Below the pieces are notes generated by a model. The model made no database searches. It had not been told where the DNA came from and worked only from the letters and a program-made list of their open reading frames with translations. Positions 21,501 through 30,252 of a stretch of 64,000 bases of DNA are shown here, in pieces. Positions within the stretch are counted from its first letter, which is position 1. Every line of letters begins with the position of its first letter. The DNA is from Liolophura sinensis. Its lineage: Eukaryota > Mollusca > Polyplacophora > Chitonida > Chitonidae. The position numbers and the translations under genes are program-made. Location: the NCBI RefSeq assembly GCF_032854445.1, contig NW_027017953.1, positions 1,180,501 through 1,244,500 of the forward strand. The letters run 5' to 3'.

Positions 21501-24500
21501 GGAGTCACAGGTGTATTTATACCTTATTTTTTATTAAGAACGAAATAATGCTTCAGAGCCATGCCAATTGGCACTGAATCTGGTATCGCCAGATGGCTTT
21601 AAAATTGACAACGTAACAGAAGTTGTGTAGCTTTCATGTATACAAACCACACTTGTATACCTCTTACGATAAATTCAGTTTCTGTGCTGCTGTGCTGCTA
21701 GCGTTACCCCGATTGTGGGTTAAGCAATACATATTCTGGTCATTTCACAATTCTGTCCGTCACTCATCTAATCAGTCTGTCACTCACCTAATCAATCTGT
21801 CACTGATCTAATCAACCTGTCTCTCATCAAATCATTCTGCCACTCACCAAATCAATCTGTCATTCACCTAATCAATATGTCACTCACTTAATCAATCTGT
21901 CGCTCACTTAATCAATCTGTCACTGATCTAATCAACCTGTCTCTCATCTAATCATTCTGCCACTCATCAAATCAATCTGTCACTCACCTAATCAATCTGT
22001 CACTCACCCAATTAATTTGTCACTCACTTAATCAATCTGCCACTCACTTAATCAATCTGTCACTCACCTTAGCAATCTATCACTCACCAATTCAATCTTT
22101 GAATCTTCAAATCATTCTACCAATCAACAAATCAATCCATCACTCACCTAATCAATCTGTCACTCACCTAATCAATCTGTCACTCAGCTAGTCAGTCTGT
22201 CACTCATCAGATCATTCTGTCACTCACGCAGTCAATCTGACACTCACCTAATCAATCTGTTACTCATGAGATCTTTCTGACACGCCCTTAATCAATCTGT
22301 CACTCAGCTAGCCAATCTGTCACTCATCAGATCATTCTGTCACTCACCCAGTCAATCTGACACTCACGTAATCAATCTGTCACTCTCCAGATCATTCTGT
22401 CACTGACCAAATCAATCTGTCACTCACCAAATCAATCTGACACTCACCTTATCAACCATTCACTCACCAGACCATTCGGTCACTCATCTCATCAATCTGT
22501 CACTCATCAAATCAATCTGTCACTGGCCTAATCAATATGTCTCTCACTGAATCAATCTGTCACTGGCCTAATAAGTCTGTTACTCATCGGATCTTTCTGT
22601 CACTCCCTTAAACAATCTATCACTCGAGAAATCAATCTGTCTCTCACCAAATCAATCTGTCACTCGCCTAATCAATCTGTCATTCACCTAATCAATCTGT
22701 CTCTGACCTAATGATGACTGTTGTGTTTCTGGCAGATGATTGATGACCATTACCACTCAGAGACGTTACCACTACCCCACAGTTATGACCAAACCCGCCG
22801 CCAGATGGCTTCCTATCAGGTACGCTACAATTATGCTACAGGTATGCTACATTTATGCTACATCTACATGTACTGTACATGTCTCTCTGTCTCATTTAGT
22901 GACTTGTGGGTGTTCTTATCGGTGAAGGCAAGGGGAACTAATTGTGATGAGTTCCAATTCATGTTCTTGTGACTCAGGTATGTGTACTCACCTCCTCTCG
23001 GGCTGACACTGACATCCTACATTTGTGTACGGGCCGTGCACACACCTCCTCTCTGGCTGACAGTGACATCCTACATTTGTGTACGGGCCGTGCACACACG
23101 TCCTCTCTGGCTGACAGTGACATCTTACATTTGTGTAAGGCCGTGTACTTGCCTCCTCTGGGGCTGACAGTGACATCTTACGTTTGTATACAGGCCGTGT
23201 ACTCGCTTCCTCTCGGGTTGACTGTGACACCTTACATTTGTGTACAGGCCGTGTACCCGCCTCCTCTTGTTCTGACAGTGACATGTTACGTTTATATGCA
23301 GGCCGTGTACTGACCTCCTCTCGGTCTGACAGTGATATCTTACATTTGTATATAGGCCGCGTACCCGCCTCCTCTCGTTCTGACAGTGACATGTTACGTT
23401 TATATGCAGGCCGTGTACTTGCCTTCTCTCGGTCTGACAGTAACATCTTACATTTGTATATAGGCCGTGTACTTGCCTCCTCTCGTTCTGACAGGGACAT
23501 CTTACATTTGTATATAGGCCGTGTACTTGCCTCCTCTCGTTCTGACAGGGACATCTTACATTTGCATGCAGGCCGTGTACTGACCTCTCGGTCTGACGGT
23601 GATATCTTACATTTGTATATAGGCCGCGTACTCTCCTCCTCTTGTTCTGACAGTGACATGTTACATTTGTATATAGGCCGTGTACTCGCCGCATCTCGTT
23701 CTGACAGTAACATCTTACATTTGTATATAGGCCGTGTACTGGCCTCCTCTCGGGCTGACAGTGACATATTACATTTGTACATAGGCCGTGTACTTGCCTT
23801 CTCTCGGGCTGACAGTGACATATTACATTTATATATAGGCCGTGTACTTGCCTCCTCTCTGGCTGACAGTGACATATTACATTTGTATAAAGGCCGTGTA
23901 CTTGCCTTCTCTCGGGCTGACAGTGACATATTACATTTGTATATAGGCCGTGTACTTGCCTTCTCTCGGGCTGACAGTGACATGTTACATTTGTATATAG
24001 GCCGTGTACTTGCCTCCTCTCGTTCTGACAGTGACATCTTACATTTGCATGCAGGCCGTGTACTGACCCCCTCTCCGTCTGACGGTGACATATTACATTT
24101 GTATATAGGCCGCGTACCCGCCTCCTCTCGTTCTGACAGTGACATCTTACATTTGTATATAGGCCGTGTACCCGCCTCCTCTCGTTCTGACAGTAACATA
24201 TTACATTTGTTTATAGGCCGTGTACTGGCCTCCTCTCGGGCTGACAGTGACATATTACATTTGTATATAGGCCGTGTACTTGCCTCCTCTTGTTCTGACA
24301 GTAACATATTACATTTGTATATAGGCCGTGTACTTGCCCCCTCTCGGGCTGACAGTGACATCTTACATTTGTATGCAGGCCGTGTACTGGCCTCCTTTCG
24401 GTCTGACGGTGACATCTTACATTTGTTTGCAGGTCGTGTACTTGCCTCCTCTCGGGCTGACACTGACATACTACATTTGTGTACAGGCTTTGTACTCGCC

Positions 24501-27500
24501 TCCTCTCAGTCTGACAGTGACATCTTACATTTGTGTACAGGCTGTGTACTCGCCTCCTCTCAGGCTGACGGTGACATTTTACGTTTGTGTACAGGCTGTG
24601 TACTGGTCTCCTCTCAGGCTGACAGTGACATCTTACATTTGTATAATGGACGTGTACTCGCCCCCTCTCGGGTTGACATTGACATTTTACGTTTGTGTAC
24701 AGGCCGTGTACTTGCCTCCTCTCGGGCTGACGGTGACATCTTACATTTGTGTACAGGCTGTGTACTCGCCTCCTCTCAGGCTGACGGTGACATTTTACAT
24801 TTGTGTACTGGCCTCCTCTCAGGCTGACAGTGACATCTTACATTTTGCCCCGACTCGCGGCATACTACATTAATTCTATTTAATTACTCTCAAATCATGG
24901 TGCCTGATACAGGAAGAGTTTATACCTACATCTAAAACATTGTCCGAGACAAATGGAATAAACTCTAACTGGAGTAAAGCATCGCCATTTATGTGTATCG
25001 AGGCGAAAATTTCGCTTTTCTGTATCACAAACCGTTAAGCAGGAATGGCTCAGCAGCATTAGGATTCATTTCGCCACCTCATTTTTAGTGCATAAATCAT
25101 TGTGTCACGAGGAATATCTCGAAAAACACATCTGGGACCTCTTGCAAAAATCTTTGCAGAAACTTATTCGAAAATGACACATTAAATTCACCTGAATTAT
25201 GTTCCAGGATATCTTTGAGGTATATGAAACAGTCGTGGCGTTTGTTGGCGTAATAGTATATAGAGTGTAGTCGGTTAGAAATTCTCAGGCCGTTAATTAA
25301 ATTATCCCGAGACAAGCCGAAAGGTCTACGAGTGATATGGGACTTGACCGTTAGGTTCTCTGTCCACACTTTTGATGGATTCCTCCAGAAGTGGTTGTGT
25401 ACCCGCCCCTGTATTAATTGTTATGTATAAAGCCAGCGTGTTGGACATTCAGATTGTGGCCTACTCTCTACACTGTATTAAGACCCCATAACAGCACTGT
25501 AAACCCGTGTAGACGTACATCACCCACGTAATCTTACCACAGCCTGAGTTTGTTAAGGGTGGGTGATTAGCGCGGACCCTGAGCGTGCATGTAAGTCGGG
25601 AGAGTCCAGCACTCACCGTCAACACGATGGGTTTGCACATGGCACAGGGCAATGTTGACACATCTCATTGCTATTGACTGTGTACAAGCTTTGTGTCCCC
25701 TCCTCCCACAAATTGCGTAATGTATTTGATATATGCTTAAAGGGACAAATAATGCGTAAAGCCCTTGTTTACTTTTGCGTGTTAGATCACTTAAGCTATC
25801 AAGAATTCCGTTGTTAGGAACCGGTGTTGATTTTTAGCTTTGGACAAACCATCCTTTTACTTCTAGCATAGTGATAACACTGTCTTTGTCTTTGACAAAC
25901 CGCCCTGAAGGTACCGAGATATTAGAATTACATATAATTGTGAACAGTGACACTGACAGCCTAGTTATTTTGTCACATCAGTTAACATGTGTAAGTGAGG
26001 TTCCCAGTGTATGCAGAAAGCAACCCAGCTATAAACACTGAGGATTACGCACGTGACTCCCTTTTAATTAGATGTAAATCGTTACTCATGGTAGTCTTTG
26101 TAGTTATGGAATGGTATGGAAATTTCACTTGTACTTTGATGTTCATTTGTAGTTATGGAAAGCTATGGAAATTTCCCCTGTCCTTCGGTGGTCATTTGTA
26201 GTTATGGAATGCTATGGAAATTTCACCTGTAACTCGGTGTTCATTTGTAGTTATGGAATGGTATGGAAATTTCCCCTGTCCTTCGGTGGTCATTTGTAGT
26301 TATGGAATGCTATGGAAATTTCACCTGTAACTCGGTGTTCATTTGTAGTTATGGAATGGTATGGAAATTTCCCCTGTCCTTCGGTGGTCATTTGTAGTTA
26401 TGGAATGCTATGGAAATTTCACCTGTACCTCGGCGCAAAACTAAAATGAAAACAATAATACAGAATCTGCTTAGATATCTTACATATAAGAAGTGAAACA
26501 CTTTATTTGTTTGTTGGATTCGTGTTATGCGCCGCAGACAACTTATGCGTGGGTCGTTCAGTTTATGTGTGGATGATGACGTGTAGAGATTTGAGATAGC
26601 GACTTCATCTTGCTGGGTTCGTGACAAAACTCCTGACGTATGGCCGCAACAGAAGAGGACATAGCTGGATACCAACACGCGACCTCCTGGGTGATAGGCT
26701 ATAACTTGTAGAGATTTGAGATAGCGGCTTCATCTTGCTGGGTTCGTGACAAAACTCCTGACGTATGGCCGCAACAGAAGAGGACATAGCTGGATACGAA
26801 CACGCGACCTCCTGGGTGACAGGCTATAACTTGTAGAGATTTGAGATAGCAACTTCATCTTGCAGGATTCGTGACAAAAACTCCTGACGTATGGCCGCAA
26901 CAGAAGAGTACATAGCTGGATACGAACACGCGACCTCCTGGGTGACAGGCTATAACTTGTAGAGATTTGAGATAGCCACTTCATCTTGCCGGGTTCGTGA
27001 CAAAACTCCTAACGTATGGCCGCAACAGAAGAGGACATAGCTGGATACGAACACGCGACCTCCTGGGTGACAGGTTATAACTTGTAGAGATTTGAGATAG
27101 CGACTTCATCTTGCTGGGTTCGTGACAAAACTACTGACGTATGGCCGCAACAGAAGGGGACATAGCTGGATATGAACACGCGACCTCCTGGGTGACAGGT
27201 TATAACGTAGAGATTTGAGATAGCGACTTCATCTTGCTCTGTTTGTGACAAAACTCCTGACGTATGGCCGCAACAGAAGAGGACATAGCCTAGCTGGATA
27301 CCAACACGCGACCTTCTGGGTGACAGGCTATAACTTGTAGAGATTTGAGATAGCGACTTCATCTTGCCGGGTTCGTGACAAAACTCCTAACGTATGGCCG
27401 CAACAGAAGAGGACATAGCTGGATACGAACACGCGACCCCCTGGGTGACAGGTTATAACTTGTAGAGATTTGAGATAGCGACTTCATCTTGCTGGGTTCG

Positions 27501-28984
27501 TGACAAAACTACTGACGTATGGCCGCAACAGAAGAGGACATAGCTGAATATGAACACGCAACCTGCGGAGTGAGAGGCTATAACGGCCACACCTAATGCA
27601 GTCTTGACCTTTGGTCTTTAGCTGGTTGGCCGTTTTCTCAGGCTCCTTGGACAGAATACATGGATTTGAAGTCAGGATATTAATTGTGGCAGGATAGAAG
27701 TGAATGCGGCAACCATTGATATTAGTACATGAGTGATATAGCGTTTATGTTAGATATTTATTTATTTATTTGATTGGTGTTTTATGTCGTACTCAAGAAT
27801 ATTTGATTTAGACGACGGCGGCCGGCGGGATGTTGGAAGGAAACCGGGCAGAGCCCAGAGGAAATCCACGACCATCCGCAGGTTGCTGGCAGACCTTCCC
27901 ACGTACGGCAGGAGAGGAAGCCAGCATGAGCTGGACTTGAACTCACAGGCCCCTCATTGTTGAGAGGCTCCATGGTTCATTACGCTGCGCTAACGCGCTT
28001 CAAAACTGGGCCACGGACCTCCCCCCCCCCCCCCCATAATATAGCATTGTAAGAGTAGGGGAAATGTCCTATTGTGTGAATGATAGAACCGGCATTTCAT
28101 CACACCGGCAACCAGATAAATATTCCAGATGTGTTTGAGTTTTGTGCAAAATCCCGATTCTGTGTTCGAGTCATTTGTGTTGATAAAACTGGCTTCGGCA
28201 TGTTTTGGCAGAAGCGATCATTTTACCTTCTAACCTTGAACAGAAGAGCGCTGTTTGCGGGCTATACATGAGGGCTGAGTTAACCCTTTACCCTATCCTT
28301 TCATCTACATGTATTTATGTGACTGATGCTTACCACCGTACAGAAGAGCGCTGTTAGTTGGCTATACCTGAGGGCTGAGTTAACCCTTTACCCTATCCTT
28401 TCATCCACATGTATTTATGTGCCTGGTACTTAATGCCATACAGAAGAGCGCTGTTTGCGGGCTATACATGAGGGCTGAGTTAACCCTTTACCCTATCCTT
28501 TCATCCACATGTATTTATGTGCCTGGTACTTAATGCCATACAGAAGAGCGCTGTTTGCGGGCTATACATGAGGGCTGAGTTAACCCTTTACCCTTCATCC
28601 ACATGTATTTATGCGACTGATGCTTACCACCGTACTGAAGAGCGCTGTTTGCGGGCTATACATGAGGGCTGAGTTAACCCTTTACCCGTCATCCACATGT
28701 ATGTATGTGACTGATGCTTACCGCCGTACAGAAGAGCGCTGTTTGCGGGCTATACATGAGGGCTGAGTTAACCCTCTACTGTATCCTTTCATCCAGTTGG
28801 GGGGTGGGAGTGGATAATATACATTTGTTGAGAATGCCAAATGTTTGTATATCTTGTGTTCGATATTTGTTTTGGTTTACAAACCTGTAACAGTTTCTTC
28901 CCAATGTGTTTTCAGAACCCGGTGTATCACAGCGAGACTCTGCCGGCGAGGCCGTCTTACCATATGGCAAAGTACCGGATGTGA
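9088..28984 (+). CDS. SEA/EGF single-pass transmembrane protein, ten exons, 5' end missing
   Basis: Ten exons (9088-9510, 10794-10906, 11815-12091, 12627-12776, 16444-16504, 18184-18230, 19856-19952, 21115-21277, 22736-22819, 28916-28984) join with matching codon phases at every junction. Together they give about 490 residues. Order: an acidic, Ser/Thr-containing linker with a RVKR furin-like site, an EGF-like module, an SEA domain, a calcium-binding-type EGF, a second complete EGF, a transmembrane helix, KKK stop-transfer residues and a tyrosine-rich cytoplasmic tail of about 108 residues ending AKYRM. SEA-EGF membrane proteins include membrane mucins and interphotoreceptor matrix proteoglycans; I cannot assign an orthologue. 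The signal peptide exon lies upstream. Odd points: the transmembrane exon is amplified in tandem, and SEA lacks the usual Gly-Ser cleavage pair. Confidence 0.88.
9905..10255. repeat. Intronic minisatellite, about 33 bp unit
   Basis: About eleven copies of GGCCATGGAGGGATAGA plus CAGACTGTGTAGGAATA with small indels. The unit's ATAGAGAATCTGTGTAGG faintly resembles the end of the preceding exon (ATAGAGAGTATTCT...TGTGTAGG), about 400 bp upstream. Confidence 0.92.
10794..10906 (+). CDS. SEA-gene exon: first part of SEA domain
   Basis: Acceptor TTTTCTGTAG, donor GTGAGT. The first two bases complete the Ala codon left open by the 9088-9510 exon, which decides between this acceptor and a second CAG eight bases downstream. 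It encodes QYFRGDIRLFIDLNQWL followed by NGT (a glycosylation motif), then LLKAQFRNAV. This fits the first strand and helix of an SEA domain. It ends in phase 0. Confidence 0.85.
10983..11036 (-). mobile_element. SINE family A 3'-end fragment
   Basis: Short piece with TTTATTTGATTGGTGTTT, TTACGCC and TTACTCAACAATG, the reversed 3' end of family A. Confidence 0.6.
11815..12091 (+). CDS. SEA-gene exon: second part of SEA domain
   Basis: Acceptor CCCCCCTCCAG, donor GTAGGG, phases 0 in and 1 out. It encodes about 92 residues beginning LLSVLSTEDVDSLLDVQVVG. The strand IEQRSGVIVTFEMVLD aligns with the autoproteolysis strand of SEA domains, where the consensus is Gly-Ser-Val/Ile-Val-Val; here Ser and Gly are exchanged, so self-cleavage is doubtful. 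A long insert-like stretch follows, then SLVVAPVRANLTDVINSLSL with an NLT glycosylation motif. Confidence 0.85.
12092..13135. other. Intron sequence around the 12627 exon
   Basis: Apart from the exon at 12627-12776, nothing recognisable is seen. Confidence 0.4.
12627..12776 (+). CDS. SEA-gene exon: calcium-binding-type EGF
   Basis: Acceptor CGTCTTGCAG, donor GTAAGA, phase 1 on both sides, the classic symmetrical phase of EGF exons. The first residue after the junction is Asp, giving DFNHC, then C, C, TNRMGSFVCRCRVGYTD and a final C. The D-x-N-x-C start and the N...GSF.C.C pattern are those of calcium-binding EGF domains. Confidence 0.9.
13136..13368 (-). mobile_element. SINE family A
   Basis: Reversed tail and body: TTACTTGATTGGTGTTTTAC, CAAGAATATTTCACTTA, CAACATTATGGTGGGTGG, AAACCCACGACTATC, then CATTGGTGAGA, GCAGCGCTGG and CTTGGCCACGT. 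About 30 bases of the box B region are missing. Confidence 0.8.
13850..14125. repeat. Intronic minisatellite, 19 bp unit in a 38 bp dimer
   Basis: About fourteen copies of TGATGATTGATTCCCTGCA alternating with TGATGATTGATATCCTGCA. One unit is deleted and a GATTTCC variant occurs near 14060. Confidence 0.95.
14178..14245. repeat. Short tandem repeat, 17 bp unit
   Basis: Four copies of AATAAACGGTCAGCAGG. Confidence 0.9.
14448..14792 (+). mobile_element. SINE family B with tRNA-like head
   Basis: Begins CCGGCCCCGATAGCACAG, TAGTAGAGCG (box A-like), TCCGCTTCGGAAGCGG (anticodon-stem-like hairpin) and TAGATTCAGGGTC, then the family B body shared with 452-735. It ends GACATTAAACGTCAAGCACT and CACTCACTCATTCA. 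Structure and position (inside an intron) fit a tRNA-derived SINE, not a functional tRNA. Confidence 0.8.
14793..16443. other. Intron sequence, nothing recognised
   Basis: Long intron between the two complete EGF modules; only an (AAT)n tract near 16155 stands out. Two 92-codon frames near 15621-15923 lie on opposite strands and have no recognisable features. Confidence 0.45.
16444..16504 (+). CDS. SEA-gene exon: first half of last EGF
   Basis: Acceptor CTGCTCACAG, donor GTGAGA, phase 1 in and 2 out. It encodes TCGCQNNGTCVINDGLVSC, the first four cysteines of an EGF with an NGT glycosylation motif. The exon end GTGTCCTGCAG and its donor are repeated several times in the intron that follows. 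Confidence 0.88.
16485..16830 (+). repeat. Donor-anchored minisatellite after EGF exon
   Basis: Seven or so diverged copies of 45-65 bp built from TGTCCTGCAG|GTGAGAYAAAA, CTTGTACTGTGGTGTC and, in some, GCCGTGGCGTCG. The first copy is the real exon end with its donor. Later copies with CAG|GTGAGA or AGGTGAGA lie near 16653, 16714 and 16760; others read GGTAAT, AGCGAG or AGGTGCGA. Confidence 0.85.
17785..18112. repeat. Intronic minisatellite, about 23 bp unit
   Basis: About fourteen copies of GTGATGACAGTAGTGATAA plus CACA with deletions. Confidence 0.93.
18184..18230 (+). CDS. SEA-gene exon: second half of last EGF
   Basis: Acceptor CATCTATTTCAG, donor GTAAGT. With the preceding exon it completes R-CPQWFLGEKCEIDGK, the C-x-C...G.x.C end of an EGF. 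Phase 2 in, 1 out. Confidence 0.9.
18290..18375 (+). mobile_element. SINE family A 3'-end fragment
   Basis: CATAATGCTTACCGCCGTCG, TGTAAGTGAAATATTCTTCA, GTATGGCGTAAAGCATCAAT and the tail AAGTAAATAAATA match the 3' end of family A. Confidence 0.8.
18708..19952 (+). repeat. 99-bp tandem array of a transmembrane exon with its acceptor
   Basis: Twelve exon-like copies start at 18767, 18866, 18965, 19064, 19163, 19262, 19361, 19460, 19559, 19658, 19757 and 19856, exactly 99 bp apart. Each includes the pyrimidine-rich acceptor TGTCTTATCTCCACAG and the coding segment LLIVLCSVLGGLLL. Only the copy at 19757 has lost its AG (CACATT). From 19064 onward the copies are open in the exon's reading frame up to the final donor; a TGA at 19033 closes the frame in the third copy. 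Only the last copy ends in KKKAR and a GTAAGG donor. Most copies alternate ATGACACCG and ATGGCCGTG, a 198-bp higher-order unit. Confidence 0.95.
19856..19952 (+). CDS. SEA-gene exon: transmembrane helix (last copy of array)
   Basis: Acceptor CTTATCTCCACAG, donor GTAAGG; the first two bases complete an ATG codon with the A left by exon 18184-18230. It encodes MLLIVLCSVLGGLLLITMIF followed by CLICVCAFKKKAR: one long hydrophobic helix with four cysteines and a basic stop-transfer cluster. Chosen over the upstream copies because it alone has the donor and gives a single membrane pass; use of acceptors from 19064 on would add 33-residue hydrophobic units in frame. Confidence 0.85.
19953..21114. 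other. Intron sequence, nothing recognised
   Basis: Contains three diverged copies of CTCAGCTGTCCAGCACACCA near 20335-20425 and a CCCCCCCC run near 20900; no exon seen. Confidence 0.4.
21115..21277 (+). CDS. SEA-gene exon: juxtamembrane tail
   Basis: Acceptor TTGTTGTTTTAG, donor GTAAGC, phase 2 in, 0 out. It encodes a basic juxtamembrane segment RRAKRSTAATISS, then PRPWMDTSRSYEAPP and RRWSYVSEPIRYADEL. Three tyrosines lie in SYEAPP, SYVSEP and RYADEL contexts that could be phosphorylated; this is inference from sequence only. Confidence 0.88.
21395..21507 (-). mobile_element. SINE family A 5'-half fragment
   Basis: Reversed head: GAATTTGAACTCACAGAGAT, CGCATTGGTGAGAGGCTTCT and AGCTCGACCACGGAG correspond to the box B and tRNA-like start of family A. 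Confidence 0.65.
21755..22715 (+). repeat. Intronic 20-bp satellite ending at the acceptor of the 22736 exon
   Basis: About 48 copies of CACTCACCTAATCAATCTGT with many point variants. Most units contain CTAAT or CTAAC, which fit the animal branch-point consensus YTNAY. The last CTAAT (22708-22712) is about 24 bases before the AG of the real acceptor. Confidence 0.95.
22736..22819 (+). CDS. SEA-gene exon: tail repeat 1
   Basis: Acceptor GTGTTTCTGGCAG, donor GTACGC, phase 0 on both sides, 28 codons. It encodes MIDDHYHSETLPLPHSYDQT followed by RRQMASYQ. The YHSETLP motif recurs in the next exon. A second donor-like CTACAG|GTATGC lies 22 bases downstream and would shift the frame. Confidence 0.88.
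22978..24850. repeat. Intronic minisatellite, 54 bp unit
   Basis: About 34 copies built from GTGTACTTGCCTCCTCTCG, TTCTGACAGTGACATCTT and ACATTTGTATATAGGCC. As 54 is a multiple of three, frames of several hundred codons stay open on both strands; they show only the 18-residue periodicity and are not genes. Each unit has a TATATAG or TGCAG acceptor-like motif. Confidence 0.97.
24851..26090. other. Intron sequence, nothing recognised
   Basis: No exon, SINE or array supported here. Confidence 0.4.
26091..26430. repeat. Intronic minisatellite, 49 bp unit in a dimer
   Basis: Seven copies of ATTTGTAGTTATGGAATG plus GTATGGAAATTTC and a variable end. The ends CCCTGTCCTTCGGTGGTC and ACCTGTAACTCGGTGTTC alternate, giving a higher-order repeat of about 98 bp. 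Confidence 0.95.
26581..27590. repeat. Intronic satellite, about 125 bp unit with tRNA-like piece
   Basis: Eight copies of GAGATTTGAGATAGCGACTT ... GACGTATGGCCGCAACAGAA ... TGGATACGAACACGCGACCT ... GGTGACAGGCTATAAC. On the minus strand the unit reads TAGCCTGTCACCCAGGAGGT then CGCGTGTTCGTATCC, which resembles the anticodon arm and box B of a tRNA, so the unit may come from a tRNA-headed SINE. Confidence 0.95.
27753..28018 (-). mobile_element. SINE family A, near full-length
   Basis: Reversed copy: TTTATTTGATTGGTGTTTTA, CAAGAATATTTGATT, ACGACGGCGGCCGGCGGGAT, ACGACCATCCGCAGGTTGCT, GGAGAGGAAGCCAGCATGAG, CTGGACTTGAACTCACAGG (box B) and GGGCCACGGACC. It is followed by a run of about 16 C at 28021. 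Confidence 0.9.
28140..28795. repeat. Intronic tandem repeat, about 100 bp unit
   Basis: Six copies with CAGAAGAGCGCTGTTTGCGG near 28240, 28341, 28441, 28541, 28637 and 28729, followed by GGGCTGAGTTAACCCTTTAC and ATCCACATGTATTTATGTG. The last units are a few bases shorter. Confidence 0.93.
28916..28984 (+). CDS. SEA-gene last coding exon: tail repeat 2 and stop
   Basis: Acceptor CCAATGTGTTTTCAG, phase 0. It encodes NPVYHSETLPARPSY followed by HMAKYRM and a TGA at 28982-28984. NPVY fits the NPxY signal used for clathrin-dependent uptake and PTB-domain binding. YHSETLP repeats the motif of the preceding exon. A longer open frame in another phase (28906-29154) is not in the phase set by the upstream exons. 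Confidence 0.85.
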   Translation, partial: NPVYHSETLPARPSYHMAKYRM

Positions 28985-29471
28985 GGCGTCCGCGATACGA
29001 AGTTGTGCCCGATAGAGGCGTTGTGATTTACAACAAAGCCAGAGAAAACCTGCCGACCAATTCCATGACAGAAAACTCCGCCTCAGCGATGCATGGCGGA
29101 AGAGGAGCACAACACATGCCACACTGTGAAACGCATGCGAAGACGCTGCTGTAAAGTATTCATACTCTGCAAAATGACCGCGACAGTCTTACTGGAGACT
29201 TTAACCATTAGATGTGAGCAGAGTCTGAACTGCGCGCAGCTGAACAAAGAACAGCTTAAATCTTTTGGGCCATTCAAGCTCTTGGCTACTTTCTTCTCTT
29301 GTATAACACCCATGTTTACGTGATTAATTTCAGGATGCAACTGCAATCTGCGAAACGTCAGCTCCGAAAACAACACTGTGTGTTTAAAGGGTTGAGTTTA
29401 AACCGCCTATTAGTGAAGTTTGCTTCAGCAAAACATGGAAATGCTAAACTATTATGCAGAATACTACCGTG

Positions 29472-29477
29472 AATAAA
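29472..29477 (+). promoter_or_regulatory. Candidate polyadenylation signal for the SEA gene
   Basis: AATAAA about 490 bases after the stop codon, before the 66-bp array. Position is plausible; no transcript evidence. Confidence 0.35.
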
Positions 29478-29504
29478 CTATTATCCATAAAATAGTGTAC
29501 TAGT

Positions 29505-29715
29505 AAATATCTGGACTTGTGCAGCACCCGTGTTTCGCTGTCCAGACCAAAGACCGTTGATAAGGCTTGTGAATATCTGGACTTGTGCAGCACCCGTGTT
29601 TCGCTGTCCAGACCAAAGACCGTTGATAAGGCTTGTGAATATCTGGACTTGTGCAGCACCCGTGTTTCGCTGTCCAGACCAAAGACCGTTGATAAAGCTT
29701 GTGAAAATCTGGACT
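29505..29715. repeat. Tandem repeat, 66 bp unit
   Basis: Three and a fraction near-perfect copies containing GAATATCTGGACTTGTGCAG, CACCCGTGTTTCGCTGTCC and GACCAAAGACCGTTGATAAG. Confidence 0.95.
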
Positions 29716-29719
29716 TTTC

Positions 29720-30250
29720 GTGGGAGGCAGCAGACTGGAGTCTTACTTCTTACTAACTCGGTATATATAGACCTATGGTATGATATGGACAAAATGGAGT
29801 GGAACAATCGTAATACATATTGTATAAATTAGTGCACGATGTATATTGTTGAGAACTAGGCTTGTTCACACGTAATAGTAAACATTAAATTAATACAGGC
29901 TTTGTTTTGCGCTGGATTATATGAATTATATTCTTAGAGCTGCAAAGGTCATGGTGGAAAAGTCATGGTGCAAAGATCATGGCAAATAGGTAGACACTCT
30001 GTATTTAGGACACTTCAAGCATCATCATTGTGACTTAAGACTTCAGGTGTATTCCTCACCCAAACGGTAAGGCAGAGGCACCAACGCTTTCATAACAAAG
30101 ATAATAACAATGGATTTCCTCCTAGCACTGTGTAAGGAGAACAATGAGTGAACTTTTCAGCTCAGAGAGATTGCTACCGTTGCCTCCGCTATCCTTAGCC
30201 TCGCCAAGTTAATTGTAGTCAACAAGGATACAAATATCTTTTTTTCTATT
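29720..30250. other. No gene seen
   Basis: AT-rich intergenic stretch without supported features. Confidence 0.45.
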
Positions 30251-30252
30251 TC

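Noticed and set aside
22988-24827. Long frames read as repeat proteins
   Set aside because: Produced by a stop-free 54-bp tandem unit within an intron; no start context, splice support or domain.
28906-29154. 82-codon frame as the real last exon of the SEA gene
   Set aside because: Phases of the preceding exons require the other frame, which gives NPVYHSETLP and stops at 28982.
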